From JAKPNF01 sp031556275 (lineage in GTDB: Bacteria; Verrucomicrobiota; Verrucomicrobiia; Opitutales; JAKPNF01): 13,811 nt of DNA. The position numbers and the translations under genes are program-made. The stretch covers positions 1 through 13,811 of the forward strand of contig JAVBTG010000109.1 of NCBI GenBank assembly GCA_031556275.1. Reading direction: 5' to 3'. The notes beneath the pieces were generated by a model. That model did not search any database. It had not been told where the DNA came from and worked only from the letters and a program-made list of their open reading frames with translations. Shown here one piece after another: positions 1 to 6,959 of this stretch. The first letter of the stretch is position 1; every line of letters starts with the position of its first letter.

Positions 1-1198
1 CGAGCACGAAGTCGATGTCCTTGTCGCCGCGACCGGAGAGGTTGACCAGAATGTCCTGCGTGGGGCGCTCCTTCGCGAGCTTGATCGCGTAGGCGACGGC
101 GTGCGCGCTTTCGAGCGCGGGGATGATGCCCTCCATGCGCGAGAGGCGGAAGAAGGCGTCGATCGCCTCCTCGTCGCCGATTGAGACGGCGATCGTGCGG
201 CCGATCGAATTGAGGTAGGCGTGCTCCGGGCCGACCGACGGATAATCAAGGCCGCTGGCGACGGAGTAGACTTCGCCGGGTTCGCCCTTGTCGTCCTTGA
301 TCATGATGGAATTGAAACCGTGCATCACGCCTTCGGTGCCGTAGGAGAGCGACGCCGCGTTCTGGCCGTATGTGGAGCCGCGGCCGTGCGGCTCGACGCC
401 GTACAGCTCGACCGGATCGTCCAAGAAGCCCGAAAAGATGCCCATCGAGTTGGAGCCGCCGCCGACGCAGGCGACCACGTTGTCGGGCAATTCTCCCGTC
501 ATCTGCAAAAACTGCTCGCGCGCCTCGACGCCGACGATGTGCTGGAATTCGCGCACCATCAGCGGGAACGGGTGCGGGCCGACGACGGAGCCGATGCAGT
601 AGATCGAGTTGACGGGGTCTTTGAGATAAGAGTCAAAAGCGGAGTCGACTGCTTCCTTCAGGGTCTTCGCGCCGAAGGAGACGGGAACGATCTTCGCGCC
701 CAGAATTTTCATGCGCGCGACGTTCGGGGCCTCCTTCGCGATGTCGACTTCGCCCATGTGGATTTCCGTCTCGATGCCGAAGAACGCGCCCGCCGTCGCG
801 AGCGCCACCCCGTGCTGGCCCGCGCCCGTTTCGGCGATGAGCTTTTTCTTGCCCAAGTGGCGGGCCAAAAGGGCCTCGCCCATGCAGTGGTTGAGCTTGT
901 GCGCGCCCGTGTGGTTGAGATCCTCGCGCTTGAGATAAATGCGGGCCCCGCCGATTTTGGTGCTGAGGTTTTTGCAATAATAGACGGGCGTCGGGCGGCC
1001 TTGGAAATGCGTGCGGATCTGGCGCAGCTCGCTGATGAAGTCGTGGCTGCGGCAGATCACCTGGTAGGCCTGCGAGATCTCGTCCATCTGCTTTTGCAGT
1101 TCGGGCGGGATGAAGGAACCTCCGAATTTGCCGAAAAAGCCCTTTTCGTCGGGCACGAGTTTGCGCATGGGGAGGCGGGCCTTGAGTTTTTCGTCCAT
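1..1198 (-). CDS. trpB: Tryptophan synthase beta subunit (3' end cut by window edge)
   Basis: PLP enzyme that condenses indole with L-serine to form tryptophan, normally as an alpha2-beta2 complex with TrpA. The 399 visible codons begin at the ATG read leftwards from 1198 (MDEKLKARLP). Seen: the FFGKFGGSFIP N-terminal motif (about residue 21), the GRPTP motif (68-72), the PLP lysine in HTGAHKLN (K101), the catalytic glutamate in AETGAGQHG (E123; the 22-residue spacing from the lysine matches the enteric enzyme), the phosphate-binding GGGSNSMG loop, and the C-terminal SGRGDKD motif. Family length is about 390-410 residues, so only a few residues are lost at the edge. It is divergent from the TPR gene across 53 bp. 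No Shine-Dalgarno precedes the ATG; the leader is A/T-rich. No trpA or other trp gene is visible here. Identity is secure. Confidence 0.96.
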   Translation of the reverse strand, partial: MDEKLKARLPMRKLVPDEKGFFGKFGGSFIPPELQKQMDEISQAYQVICRSHDFISELRQIRTHFQGRPTPVYYCKNLSTKIGGARIYLKREDLNHTGAHKLNHCMGEALLARHLGKKKLIAETGAGQHGVALATAGAFFGIETEIHMGEVDIAKEAPNVARMKILGAKIVPVSFGAKTLKEAVDSAFDSYLKDPVNSIYCIGSVVGPHPFPLMVREFQHIVGVEAREQFLQMTGELPDNVVACVGGGSNSMGIFSGFLDDPVELYGVEPHGRGSTYGQNAASLSYGTEGVMHGFNSIMIKDDKGEPGEVYSVASGLDYPSVGPEHAYLNSIGRTIAVSIGDEEAIDAFFRLSRMEGIIPALESAHAVAYAIKLAKERPTQDILVNLSGRGDKDIDFVL

Positions 1199-1251
1199 AT
1201 AGGTTACATATTATGAGACTTCGTCGTTGAAAAGAAAATCCAAATTTTGAC

Positions 1252-1623
1252 ATGGCACAGGATCCGGAATTTGAAATCGCCTTCTTTGAGTCCGTGCTGC
1301 GGATGCACGGGGGCGACGTGCGCGCGCTGACGCAACTGGGGCATTTGTACACCTCCCGGGGCGACATCGACGAGGGGTTGGCCGTGGACCGCAAGCTCGC
1401 GCGGCTGCGGCCGAAGGATCCCCTCGTGCATTACAATCTGGCCTGCTCGCTTTCCTTGAAACGCCAAAAGACGCAGGCCGTGCGGGCGCTGCGCCGCGCC
1501 GTGGCGCTGGGCTATGCCGACGCCGAATATTTGAGCGAGGACCCCGATCTGGCGCCCTTGCATGATTTGAAATCGTTCAAGGAACTGCTTGAAGCGCTTC
1601 AAGTGGCGCAGGCGCAGGAGTGA
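1252..1623 (+). CDS. Small TPR-repeat protein
   Basis: A 123-residue soluble protein with no signal peptide or membrane segment. The pattern of paired helices (LTQLGHLYTSRGDIDEGL, about residues 26-43, then a DPLVHYNLACSLSLKRQ-type helix, about 56-72) is typical of tetratricopeptide repeats. The last part (AVALGYADAEYLSEDPDLAPL, then the LKSFKELLEAL helix) matches the 'TPR end-of-group' arrangement found in many bacterial proteins. Such proteins act as protein-protein adaptors; no partner can be named. It is transcribed away from trpB and towards nadA, 43 nt upstream of the nadA ATG. No Shine-Dalgarno is seen. Fold assignment is good; the function is unknown. Confidence 0.85.
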   Translation: MAQDPEFEIAFFESVLRMHGGDVRALTQLGHLYTSRGDIDEGLAVDRKLARLRPKDPLVHYNLACSLSLKRQKTQAVRALRRAVALGYADAEYLSEDPDLAPLHDLKSFKELLEALQVAQAQE

Positions 1624-1666
1624 ATTTTTAATTTTTATTTCAATTTCTGTTTTTATTTTCATTTTT
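1624..1666 (+). promoter_or_regulatory. T-rich untranslated leader of nadA
   Basis: The whole 43-nt spacer between the TPR stop codon and the nadA start consists of 31 T, 8 A, 3 C and a single G, with a loosely repeated TTTTTATTT unit. It contains no Shine-Dalgarno sequence. Unstructured U-rich leaders of this kind can bind ribosomal protein S1 and support initiation without a Shine-Dalgarno; that is an inference here. No hairpin, operator or recognisable riboswitch was found in it. Confidence 0.45.
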
Positions 1667-2665
1667 ATGAGCGACAGCAACCACACATGTCAGGCAAAGG
1701 TGTTTCCGCCGACACAGACGCAAGCGCCGCTCAACGCGCTTCAGGAGGAAATCCTAAAACTCAAGCGGGAGCGCAACGCCGTCATTTTGGTGCACAACTA
1801 CCAGATCGAGGAGATTCAGCGCGTGGGCGACTTTATCGGCGACTCGCTCGGGCTTTCCTACAAGGCAGCGGAGGCCAAGGACGCGGACGTCATCGTCTTT
1901 TGCGGCGTGCATTTCATGGCGGAGACCGCCAAGATTTTGAACCCCGGCAAGACGGTGCTCTTGCCCGACATGAGCGCGGGGTGTTCCCTCTCCGACTCCT
2001 GCCCCGCCGAGGCGCTGGCCGCGTACCAGAAGGAGCACCCGGGGTTGTACACGGTCGCCTACATCAACTGCTCCGCCGCCGTGAAAACGTTGAGCGACGT
2101 GATTGTGACGAGCGGCAACGCGGAAAAAATCGTGCGGCAGATTCCGCAGGACAGAGAGATTCTTTTTGTGCCGGATCAAAATTTGGGCCAATGGGTCATG
2201 GAACGCACAGGACGAAAGATGCACCTGTGGCCGGGCAACTGCCACGTGCACATGCGTTTCACAACGGAGCTCGTCGCCAATTTGCGCGAGCAGTTTCCGA
2301 ACGCGCCCGTCGTGGCGCACCCCGAGTGCGCGACCGCCGTGCGCGAGGCCGCGGACGAAGTGTGCAGCACCGAACGCATGATCGCGTATTGCCGCGAAAA
2401 CCCCGCCGACACGTTTATTATTATCACCGAGCCCGACATGATCCACCGCCTGCGCCGCGAGGTGCCGGGCAAGACGTTCGTCTGCGGCATGTCCGAGCGC
2501 AGGCGTTCGGACTGCGAGTGTTTTCACTGCGAATACATGAAGCGAAACACGCTGGAAAAACTGCGCGACTGCCTCAAAAACAACGCCCCCGAAATCTCCC
2601 TGCCCGCCGAGGTGATCGAGAAGGCGCGCGCCCCCATCCTGCGGATGTTGGAGTGGAGCAAGTAG
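1667..2665 (+). CDS. nadA: Quinolinate synthase
   Basis: [4Fe-4S] enzyme of de novo NAD synthesis that condenses iminoaspartate (from NadB) with dihydroxyacetone phosphate to give quinolinate. The product is 332 aa from the ATG at 1667. The reading frame stays open upstream to 1589, but that extension would come from the end of the TPR gene and the T-rich spacer, so I reject it. Seen: LVHNYQ near residue 43, HFMAETAKIL (82-91), AGCSLSDSCP, and the three cluster cysteines expected by alignment with the E. coli enzyme: C106 (AGCSL), C192 (WPGNCHVH) and C288 (HCEYMKRNTLEKL). The C-terminal cysteine group reads C-E-C-F-H-C (283-288). Neither nadB nor nadC is visible. It is followed after 6 nt by an MFS gene, so the two are probably co-transcribed. 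It ends with TAG. Identity is secure. Confidence 0.96.
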   Translation: MSDSNHTCQAKVFPPTQTQAPLNALQEEILKLKRERNAVILVHNYQIEEIQRVGDFIGDSLGLSYKAAEAKDADVIVFCGVHFMAETAKILNPGKTVLLPDMSAGCSLSDSCPAEALAAYQKEHPGLYTVAYINCSAAVKTLSDVIVTSGNAEKIVRQIPQDREILFVPDQNLGQWVMERTGRKMHLWPGNCHVHMRFTTELVANLREQFPNAPVVAHPECATAVREAADEVCSTERMIAYCRENPADTFIIITEPDMIHRLRREVPGKTFVCGMSERRRSDCECFHCEYMKRNTLEKLRDCLKNNAPEISLPAEVIEKARAPILRMLEWSK

Positions 2666-2671
2666 CGTGCG

Positions 2672-3907
2672 ATGAACGCGCCACTCTCGATCGAGGAGCG
2701 TTCCAAGATCACCTACAAGTACGAGGTGCTACGCAGCCCCTTCACCGGCATCATCACGGAGGGGTGGCAGACGTTCGCGCTGCTGGTAGCGATCCGCGTG
2801 TTCGACGCGCCGGAGATGTTCAAATCCGTCATCGCCTCGGCCAACGCGATCGGCAACCTGATCACGCCCCTCGTGCTCTACATGGTCAGCCGCACCACGC
2901 GCACGACCGCCCAGCTGCTGACGATGCTGTGGGTGGCGGTGGGAATCACCTTTGTGTGCGCGGCCTTTTGGCCGGGGCTCTGGGGTTTCACGTTTTGGAT
3001 ATTGGTCGGGCAATTGCTGGCGGCGCAGGTATCCCCCTTTATCCTGCTGATTTATTCGAAAAACTTTAAGCCCACGGAGCGCGGCAGCAAGCTCTCCCTG
3101 GCGTTCATGCTCACCGCCGTTTCGGGCGCCGTGTTTTGCTTGGTGTCGGGGCGGCTGTTGGACGACAACATCGGCCTTTACAAGGCCCTCTTTCTCATGA
3201 TGGCGGGGGCCGCGCTGACCGCCGCCGCGCTGTATCGCAAAGTGCCCAGCGAGCCCCCGCAGTCCGCCGCCATGCGGCACCCGTTCGGGAATTTTCGGTA
3301 TGCCTTTTTGGACAGGCTGTTCGGGCGGCTGCTCGTGAGCTGGGCGTTCATGGGGCTGGCCAATTTGATGATGCTGCCGTTGCGCGTGGAATACATGGCG
3401 AACCCCGCGTACGGGTTGAATCTTTCCAACGAGCGGATCGCCATCGTCACCGTCATGCTGCCCGCGGTCGCGCGCATGCTCAGCACACATCTGTGGGGAC
3501 GGCTGTTTGACCGGGTGAATTTTTTGGCGCTGCGGGCGGCCGTGAACACGATCTTCATGCTGAGCATCGCGCTGTTTTTCAACACGCAGTCTTATTTCTG
3601 GCTGTGCGTGAGCTCACTGCTGATCGGTATGGCGTTCGGCGGCGGCGGCGTCATGTGGACGCTGTGGGTGACGAAGATCGCCCCGCCTGAAAAAGTGCCC
3701 GCCTACATGAGCGTGCACATGTCCCTGACGGGCGTGCGCGGGGTCATCGCGCCGTTCCTCGGGTTCTACCTGATCGGGCACTTCACACCGCCGCAGGTGA
3801 GCTACGTGGCGATCGGGCTGATCGTGCTGTCGATGTGGGGGTTTTCCGGGGCGCGCGGGGAGTTGGCGGCGCGGGTGAAGACAGTGGATAGCACGAACAA
3901 CGGCTAA
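2672..3907 (+). CDS. MFS-type membrane transporter, substrate unknown
   Basis: A 411-residue polytopic membrane protein with about twelve hydrophobic segments in two sets of six (roughly residues 25-200 and 220-400) joined by a charged middle loop (KVPSEPPQSAAMRHPFGNF). This is the layout of the major facilitator superfamily. Short basic loops such as SKNFKPTERGSK and GRLFDRVNF fit MFS cytoplasmic loops. A GMAFGGGGVMWTLW helix (about 322-335) and a FLGFYLIGHF helix follow in the C half. The substrate cannot be read from sequence. The ATG is 6 nt after the nadA stop, which implies co-transcription and perhaps a role in pyridine or NAD-precursor transport, but this is guilt by association only. 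Its TAA shares bases with the stop codon of the convergent M23 gene. Confidence 0.82.
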   Translation: MNAPLSIEERSKITYKYEVLRSPFTGIITEGWQTFALLVAIRVFDAPEMFKSVIASANAIGNLITPLVLYMVSRTTRTTAQLLTMLWVAVGITFVCAAFWPGLWGFTFWILVGQLLAAQVSPFILLIYSKNFKPTERGSKLSLAFMLTAVSGAVFCLVSGRLLDDNIGLYKALFLMMAGAALTAAALYRKVPSEPPQSAAMRHPFGNFRYAFLDRLFGRLLVSWAFMGLANLMMLPLRVEYMANPAYGLNLSNERIAIVTVMLPAVARMLSTHLWGRLFDRVNFLALRAAVNTIFMLSIALFFNTQSYFWLCVSSLLIGMAFGGGGVMWTLWVTKIAPPEKVPAYMSVHMSLTGVRGVIAPFLGFYLIGHFTPPQVSYVAIGLIVLSMWGFSGARGELAARVKTVDSTNNG

Positions 3908-4941
3908 TTTCTGAGGCCGAAGAGCATTTGCAGGACGCTTGTCAGGTATTTGCCGTAGCGCGGCGGTTTTCCGTCCTCAAAAATGATGGTGCTGCGGCTT
4001 TTGTTGGCGTCGATCAGTTCTTTGGCGTAGCCGAGCAGACGGACATCGCCGGGCTTGCGCGCGGGGACCTCGGCCGCCGTCTTCGGCGTGAAGCACAGGG
4101 GCATCGCGTACCATGAAAAATCGACGTCCCACGCGACGACGCCGGAAGGAGGAACGGGCTTTGTGAGCAGGGCCGGATTGCGCAGGACGAAGTCCGGAAT
4201 TTTGGACGTATATACACGCAATGCGAAGGCGCGCGGAATGTTTCCCATGTGCGCGCGATAGCCTTGGAATTTGCCCGTGCGCGCCTTTTCGAAAATTTCC
4301 AACGGATCCATCCCGATAAGGTTGATGCCGTTGTACACGCCGTGGTGGTTGGGGCCGCCCGTCTTGCTCCAGTCGTACCACGACTGGAAATGGTTGGTGA
4401 GGCGCACGCCTATCTCGAAGTGCAGGTGCGTTTGCGAAACCGGAATGACGTAGCCGCCCGCGCTGCGCCCCATCGTGCCTAGGCGTGTGCCCGCCGCCAC
4501 CTGCTCGCCCTTGGTCAGATTGCCGTCGAGACTGGCGAGATGGGCGTAAAGCGTGTAGAGCTGCAATCCGCCGAAATCGTGCTCCAAGACGACATAGTAG
4601 CCGTAGCCGCTGTTGCCCGGGTATTTGTTGAGGTAGGCGACGGTGCCGGGAAGCGCGGCGTAGACGGGATCCGTCACGCGGCCGCGGCGGTCGTGCTGGA
4701 CGGGCTTCATGTCCAGCCCCTCGTGAAAGCGGTAACCGTTGTTGCGCACGCTGCCGAAAAGGCCGGAGGTCGTCTCGTTGCCGGGCGTCGGCTCAATGTA
4801 GCGGTCGATCGCGGCGCCCGTGAAAAAGGCCGTGTTGGGCGTCGGCCAGCGGGGCGCCGGGTTGGGGGCGGCGGCGCCGTGGAGGTTCAGGCACAGCAGG
4901 CTCGCCAGGACAACGGACGGCAGGTGAAAATGTTTTCTCAC
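3904..4941 (-). CDS. Secreted M23-family metallopeptidase
   Basis: A 345-residue exported protein of the LytM/M23 zinc peptidase family, which cleaves peptide cross-links of peptidoglycan or acts as a regulator of amidases. The start is GTG at 4941, giving MRKHFHLP and a hydrophobic signal segment (LPSVVLASLLCLNL, about residues 7-20) with alanine-rich cleavage sites near residues 22-25. The catalytic set is complete: H73 and D77 in GYRFHEGLDMK, H134 in LYAHL, and H172/H174 in THLHFEIG. So it is probably an active enzyme and not a degenerate EnvC-like activator. A C-terminal extension of about 170 residues (after residue 176) has no domain I recognise. It is the last gene of a three-gene minus-strand run with a lipoprotein upstream, consistent with envelope work. 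It ends with TAG, overlapping the MFS stop. Confidence 0.9.
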   Translation of the reverse strand: MRKHFHLPSVVLASLLCLNLHGAAAPNPAPRWPTPNTAFFTGAAIDRYIEPTPGNETTSGLFGSVRNNGYRFHEGLDMKPVQHDRRGRVTDPVYAALPGTVAYLNKYPGNSGYGYYVVLEHDFGGLQLYTLYAHLASLDGNLTKGEQVAAGTRLGTMGRSAGGYVIPVSQTHLHFEIGVRLTNHFQSWYDWSKTGGPNHHGVYNGINLIGMDPLEIFEKARTGKFQGYRAHMGNIPRAFALRVYTSKIPDFVLRNPALLTKPVPPSGVVAWDVDFSWYAMPLCFTPKTAAEVPARKPGDVRLLGYAKELIDANKSRSTIIFEDGKPPRYGKYLTSVLQMLFGLRN

Positions 4942-4987
4942 AGCAGACTTATTAAGACGCGCGTGTGTGATCCCGGTCGTCTTTAAA

Positions 4988-5509
4988 TTATCTTTCGGCG
5001 AGCGCCTTGCGGTATTTGGCGCAGGATTCTTTCAAGTCCCAGACGAAGTTCGCGACCTTGTCCTCGTCCATATCCAGGAACATATAGAGCGTGCCTTGGA
5101 TCGGCCCGTCAATCACGCGGGCCGCAACCGGCTTGCCGTCGACCAACAGGAACAGGCGCAAGCCCTGGTAGCCGACGGTGTTTTGAAACAACGCGTTGGA
5201 TGCCCTGCCAAGGACGTCGATTTGGATACACAGGCCCAGATCGACGCGCGCCAATTCGATGTTGGCGATGTCCCCCTCGCTGATGATCGGGTTCGGATTA
5301 ATATAATAGTCCGTCTGCGTGCTCGGCATCGTGATCTTCATGCTGGGCCGGTTAAAGCGCTTCCCGTCATCAACCGCCTGCAAGTGCAAACGCGCCGTCT
5401 GTTTCGGCTTGGGCACCGTGCTGCACCCGGTGACAAGGAAGGCGGCGCACAAAAGCAGCGGCAACAAAAACAGCTTCACATAACGCCCAAAAACGTGAGA
5501 AGTACGCAT
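4988..5509 (-). CDS. Putative outer-membrane lipoprotein of unknown function
   Basis: A 173-residue protein starting at the ATG read from 5509. The N-terminus is basic then hydrophobic (VKLFLLPLLLCAAF) and ends in a classic lipobox, LVTGC, with the lipidated cysteine at residue 29. Serine at +2 argues for outer-membrane rather than inner-membrane retention. An in-frame TTG at 5545 would add 12 residues but would put the signal peptide too far in; the ATG is preferred. The mature part (about 145 residues) is soluble, mixed alpha/beta in appearance, with a DGKPVAARVIDGPIQG segment and a final amphipathic helix (ESCAKYRKAL). I recognise no family. It lies 46 nt upstream of the M23 peptidase on the same strand, suggesting a shared envelope role. 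Confidence 0.8.
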   Translation of the reverse strand: MRTSHVFGRYVKLFLLPLLLCAAFLVTGCSTVPKPKQTARLHLQAVDDGKRFNRPSMKITMPSTQTDYYINPNPIISEGDIANIELARVDLGLCIQIDVLGRASNALFQNTVGYQGLRLFLLVDGKPVAARVIDGPIQGTLYMFLDMDEDKVANFVWDLKESCAKYRKALAER

Positions 5510-5511
5510 AC

Positions 5512-5537
5512 CAAAAAGAGTGCCACCGCCGCGGTGG
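5512..5537 (-). terminator. Possible weak terminator hairpin after the 165-aa protein gene
   Basis: On the minus strand a GC stem (CCACCG / CGGTGG, 3-nt loop, 5523-5537) starts about 15 nt after the stop codon and is followed by CACTC and then five T. The T-run is offset and ends just two bases before the lipoprotein ATG, so it may attenuate rather than stop transcription, or fold over the start site. Confidence 0.35.
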
Positions 5538-5552
5538 TTCTTCAAGGAAAAA

Positions 5553-6050
5553 TCAATCCGCGAACTGCGGAAGGTGCGGTTGGATGCGTAGTAAAATTTC
5601 GGGCGTGAGCGCGGCTACTTTGACGGAATACTCCGCCTTGGTCGCCGTGTGGAGGTAGGGCTGAATGCCCTTTTTGGCGGCGCCCACCGCGCGCAGGACG
5701 CGGCGGCGCTCCAGCGTGAGCGCAAGCATCTGCACCAGCGCGAGGCGATCCTCGTCCGCCGTGTCGTCCAGGGCTGCGTAGAGGGCCGTGAACATTTCCT
5801 CCGCGCCCGCCAGTTCCTGTTCGCGGGCCTGTTTGCGCGATTCGGCTTGGGCGGCCACCACCCGCGTCCAGCGGCCAAGCACCTCGCCCACGGGGGCGTT
5901 CTGCTCGGTCAACCCGGCCTCCAGATAGTCGAGTCGCTCCAGCGTTTCGCCCTCGCCGCGCAAAATGAATGATATCACGCGGTCGCCCTCTTGAAAAGGG
6001 TTGCCGGTGAGCGCGCAGACGCGGGCGAGCGATTTGGTGTTCCAATCCAT
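5553..6050 (-). CDS. Conserved-looking protein of unknown function
   Basis: A 165-residue protein starting at the ATG read from 6050 (MDWNTKSLARVCALTG). The frame is open to 6113, but that extension enters the neighbouring inverted-repeat element and has no supported start. The N-terminal motif CALTGNPFQEGDRVISFIL (about residues 12-30) recalls small proteins of Verrucomicrobiota and Planctomycetota that carry a C-x-x-(S/T)-G-x-x-F-x-x-G-(E/D) opening. A long helical, probably coiled-coil stretch follows (about residues 70-130, EQELAGAEEMFTALYAALDD), then a C-terminal tail ending LLRIQPHLPQFAD. There is no signal peptide or membrane segment. I cannot assign a function. No Shine-Dalgarno is present. 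A small hairpin with a short T-run follows the stop codon. Confidence 0.75.
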   Translation of the reverse strand: MDWNTKSLARVCALTGNPFQEGDRVISFILRGEGETLERLDYLEAGLTEQNAPVGEVLGRWTRVVAAQAESRKQAREQELAGAEEMFTALYAALDDTADEDRLALVQMLALTLERRRVLRAVGAAKKGIQPYLHTATKAEYSVKVAALTPEILLRIQPHLPQFAD

Positions 6051-6088
6051 ATTTATAAGTGCCTGAACAAAGTGAAAGCTACAAATTG

Positions 6089-6250
6089 AGGGTGTGTTTG
6101 AAAATTCAAACACATCGGCTGCTCGGCCAGTTTTGGCCCCTTTTTCGGTTCCTCGCCTCGACGATGTTCTACATCGCCTCGGCTCGAAACCCGAAAAATT
6201 GACTCAAAACCGTCTATCGCATCCTCGGTTTCAATTTCCAAACACACCCT
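6089..6250. repeat. 162-bp MITE-like palindromic element with 23-bp terminal inverted repeats
   Basis: The two ends, 6089-6111 and 6228-6250, are inverted copies matching at 21 of 23 positions and beginning AGGGTGTGTTTG. The left end is itself a near-perfect hairpin (6093-6114: ten-base arms TGTGTTTGAA / TTCAAACACA around AA). Inside are a GGCCA-GTTT-TGGCC hairpin (6125-6138), an outer stem TTTTTCGG (6141-6148) with CCGAAAAA (6191-6198), and within it a CGATGT-TCT-ACATCG hairpin (6162-6176) flanked by direct copies CCTCGCCTCGA and CCTCGGCTCGA. No target-site duplication is obvious and no transposase is encoded. It fills most of the divergent spacer between the genes starting at 6050 and 6297. 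It could be a non-autonomous transposon, a REP/BIME-like repeat, or a structured RNA; copy number in the genome would decide. One window cannot show that it is repeated. Confidence 0.72.
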
Positions 6251-6296
6251 AGGGGAAGAAACAGCCCGACGCAAGACGGCCTTTCACACCCGCCAC

Positions 6297-6959
6297 ATGC
6301 AACGCACCATCGCCATCGGAGATGTCCACGGCTGCCGTGCCGAACTGGAGGATCTCTTGGCAAAAGTTTCCCCCGGGGCGGACGACCGCGTCGTTTTTTT
6401 GGGCGATTTGGTGAACCGGGGGCCGGACAGCCTCGGGGTCTTTGACGTGCTGGCGACACTGAAAAATTGGACGTGCGTTTTGGGCAACCACGAGTGGCGG
6501 CTGCTTTCCTTGCGCGGCGGCGACGGCAAGGCGAAGATCAGGGCGTCCGACAAGGAGCTGGCGCAAAAACTGCGCCCCGGCGACTGGGATATTATCGCGC
6601 GCATGCCGATCACTTTTTTCGATCCGGAGTTACAGACGGTTTTTGTGCACGGCGGATTTTTGCCGGACACGCCGTGGCAGACGCAGCCCGCGGAAGTCGT
6701 CACGCGCATTCAGGTGGTCGACGAGCAAGGGCGGCCGCGCAAACGTTCCGAGTGCCCCGCGTGCCCGCCGTGGGCGGATCTGTGGCACCACGAGACCCCC
6801 TTTGTCATTTACGGACACACCCCCCGCCCCCAGGTGGACGCGCGGCCCCCCGCGCGGGGCATTGATACCGGTTGCGTCTACGGGGGACATCTGACAGCCT
6901 ATGTGTTGCCCGAAGGACGCCTCGTGCAGGTGCCCGCGCGCGAAAAATACGTTTTATGA
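6297..6959 (+). CDS. PPP-superfamily metallophosphatase (ApaH/PrpE-like)
   Basis: A 220-residue cytoplasmic calcineurin-like phosphoesterase. All metal and phosphate motifs of the PPP family are present: GDVHG (8-12), GDLVNRGPDS (36-45), GNHE (63-66), the histidine in FVHGG (H118), and YGHTPRP (H174), followed by the usual IDTGCVYGGHLTAY closing motif. Members hydrolyse diadenosine tetraphosphate and Np4-type RNA caps (ApaH, PrpE) or phosphoproteins; the exact substrate is not decidable from sequence. The length suits the shorter PrpE-like members. The ATG at 6297 lies 46 nt after the inverted-repeat element and has no Shine-Dalgarno. Its TGA overlaps the next ATG (ATGA), implying translational coupling to the YhaM-like nuclease. 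Confidence 0.9.
   Translation: MQRTIAIGDVHGCRAELEDLLAKVSPGADDRVVFLGDLVNRGPDSLGVFDVLATLKNWTCVLGNHEWRLLSLRGGDGKAKIRASDKELAQKLRPGDWDIIARMPITFFDPELQTVFVHGGFLPDTPWQTQPAEVVTRIQVVDEQGRPRKRSECPACPPWADLWHHETPFVIYGHTPRPQVDARPPARGIDTGCVYGGHLTAYVLPEGRLVQVPAREKYVL

Noticed and set aside
221..1216. A 331-codon open frame on the plus strand opposite trpB
   Set aside because: The minus strand carries intact TrpB motifs along the whole stretch; the plus-strand translation has none.
1687..3069. A 460-codon plus-strand frame across nadA and the start of the MFS gene
   Set aside because: It is an off-frame reading of two real genes, with Arg/Ala/Gly-rich low-complexity composition.
4950..4985. AAGACG / CGTCTT inverted repeat between the lipoprotein and the M23 gene
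   Set aside because: The arms are six bases with an 18-nt loop and no following T-run, so neither a terminator nor an operator is supported.
6053..6274. A 73-codon minus-strand frame that runs through the whole inverted-repeat element
   Set aside because: It reads across both terminal repeats and has no supported start or domain. An open frame through a palindromic repeat is more likely chance, although repeats of this sort are often annotated as small hypothetical proteins.
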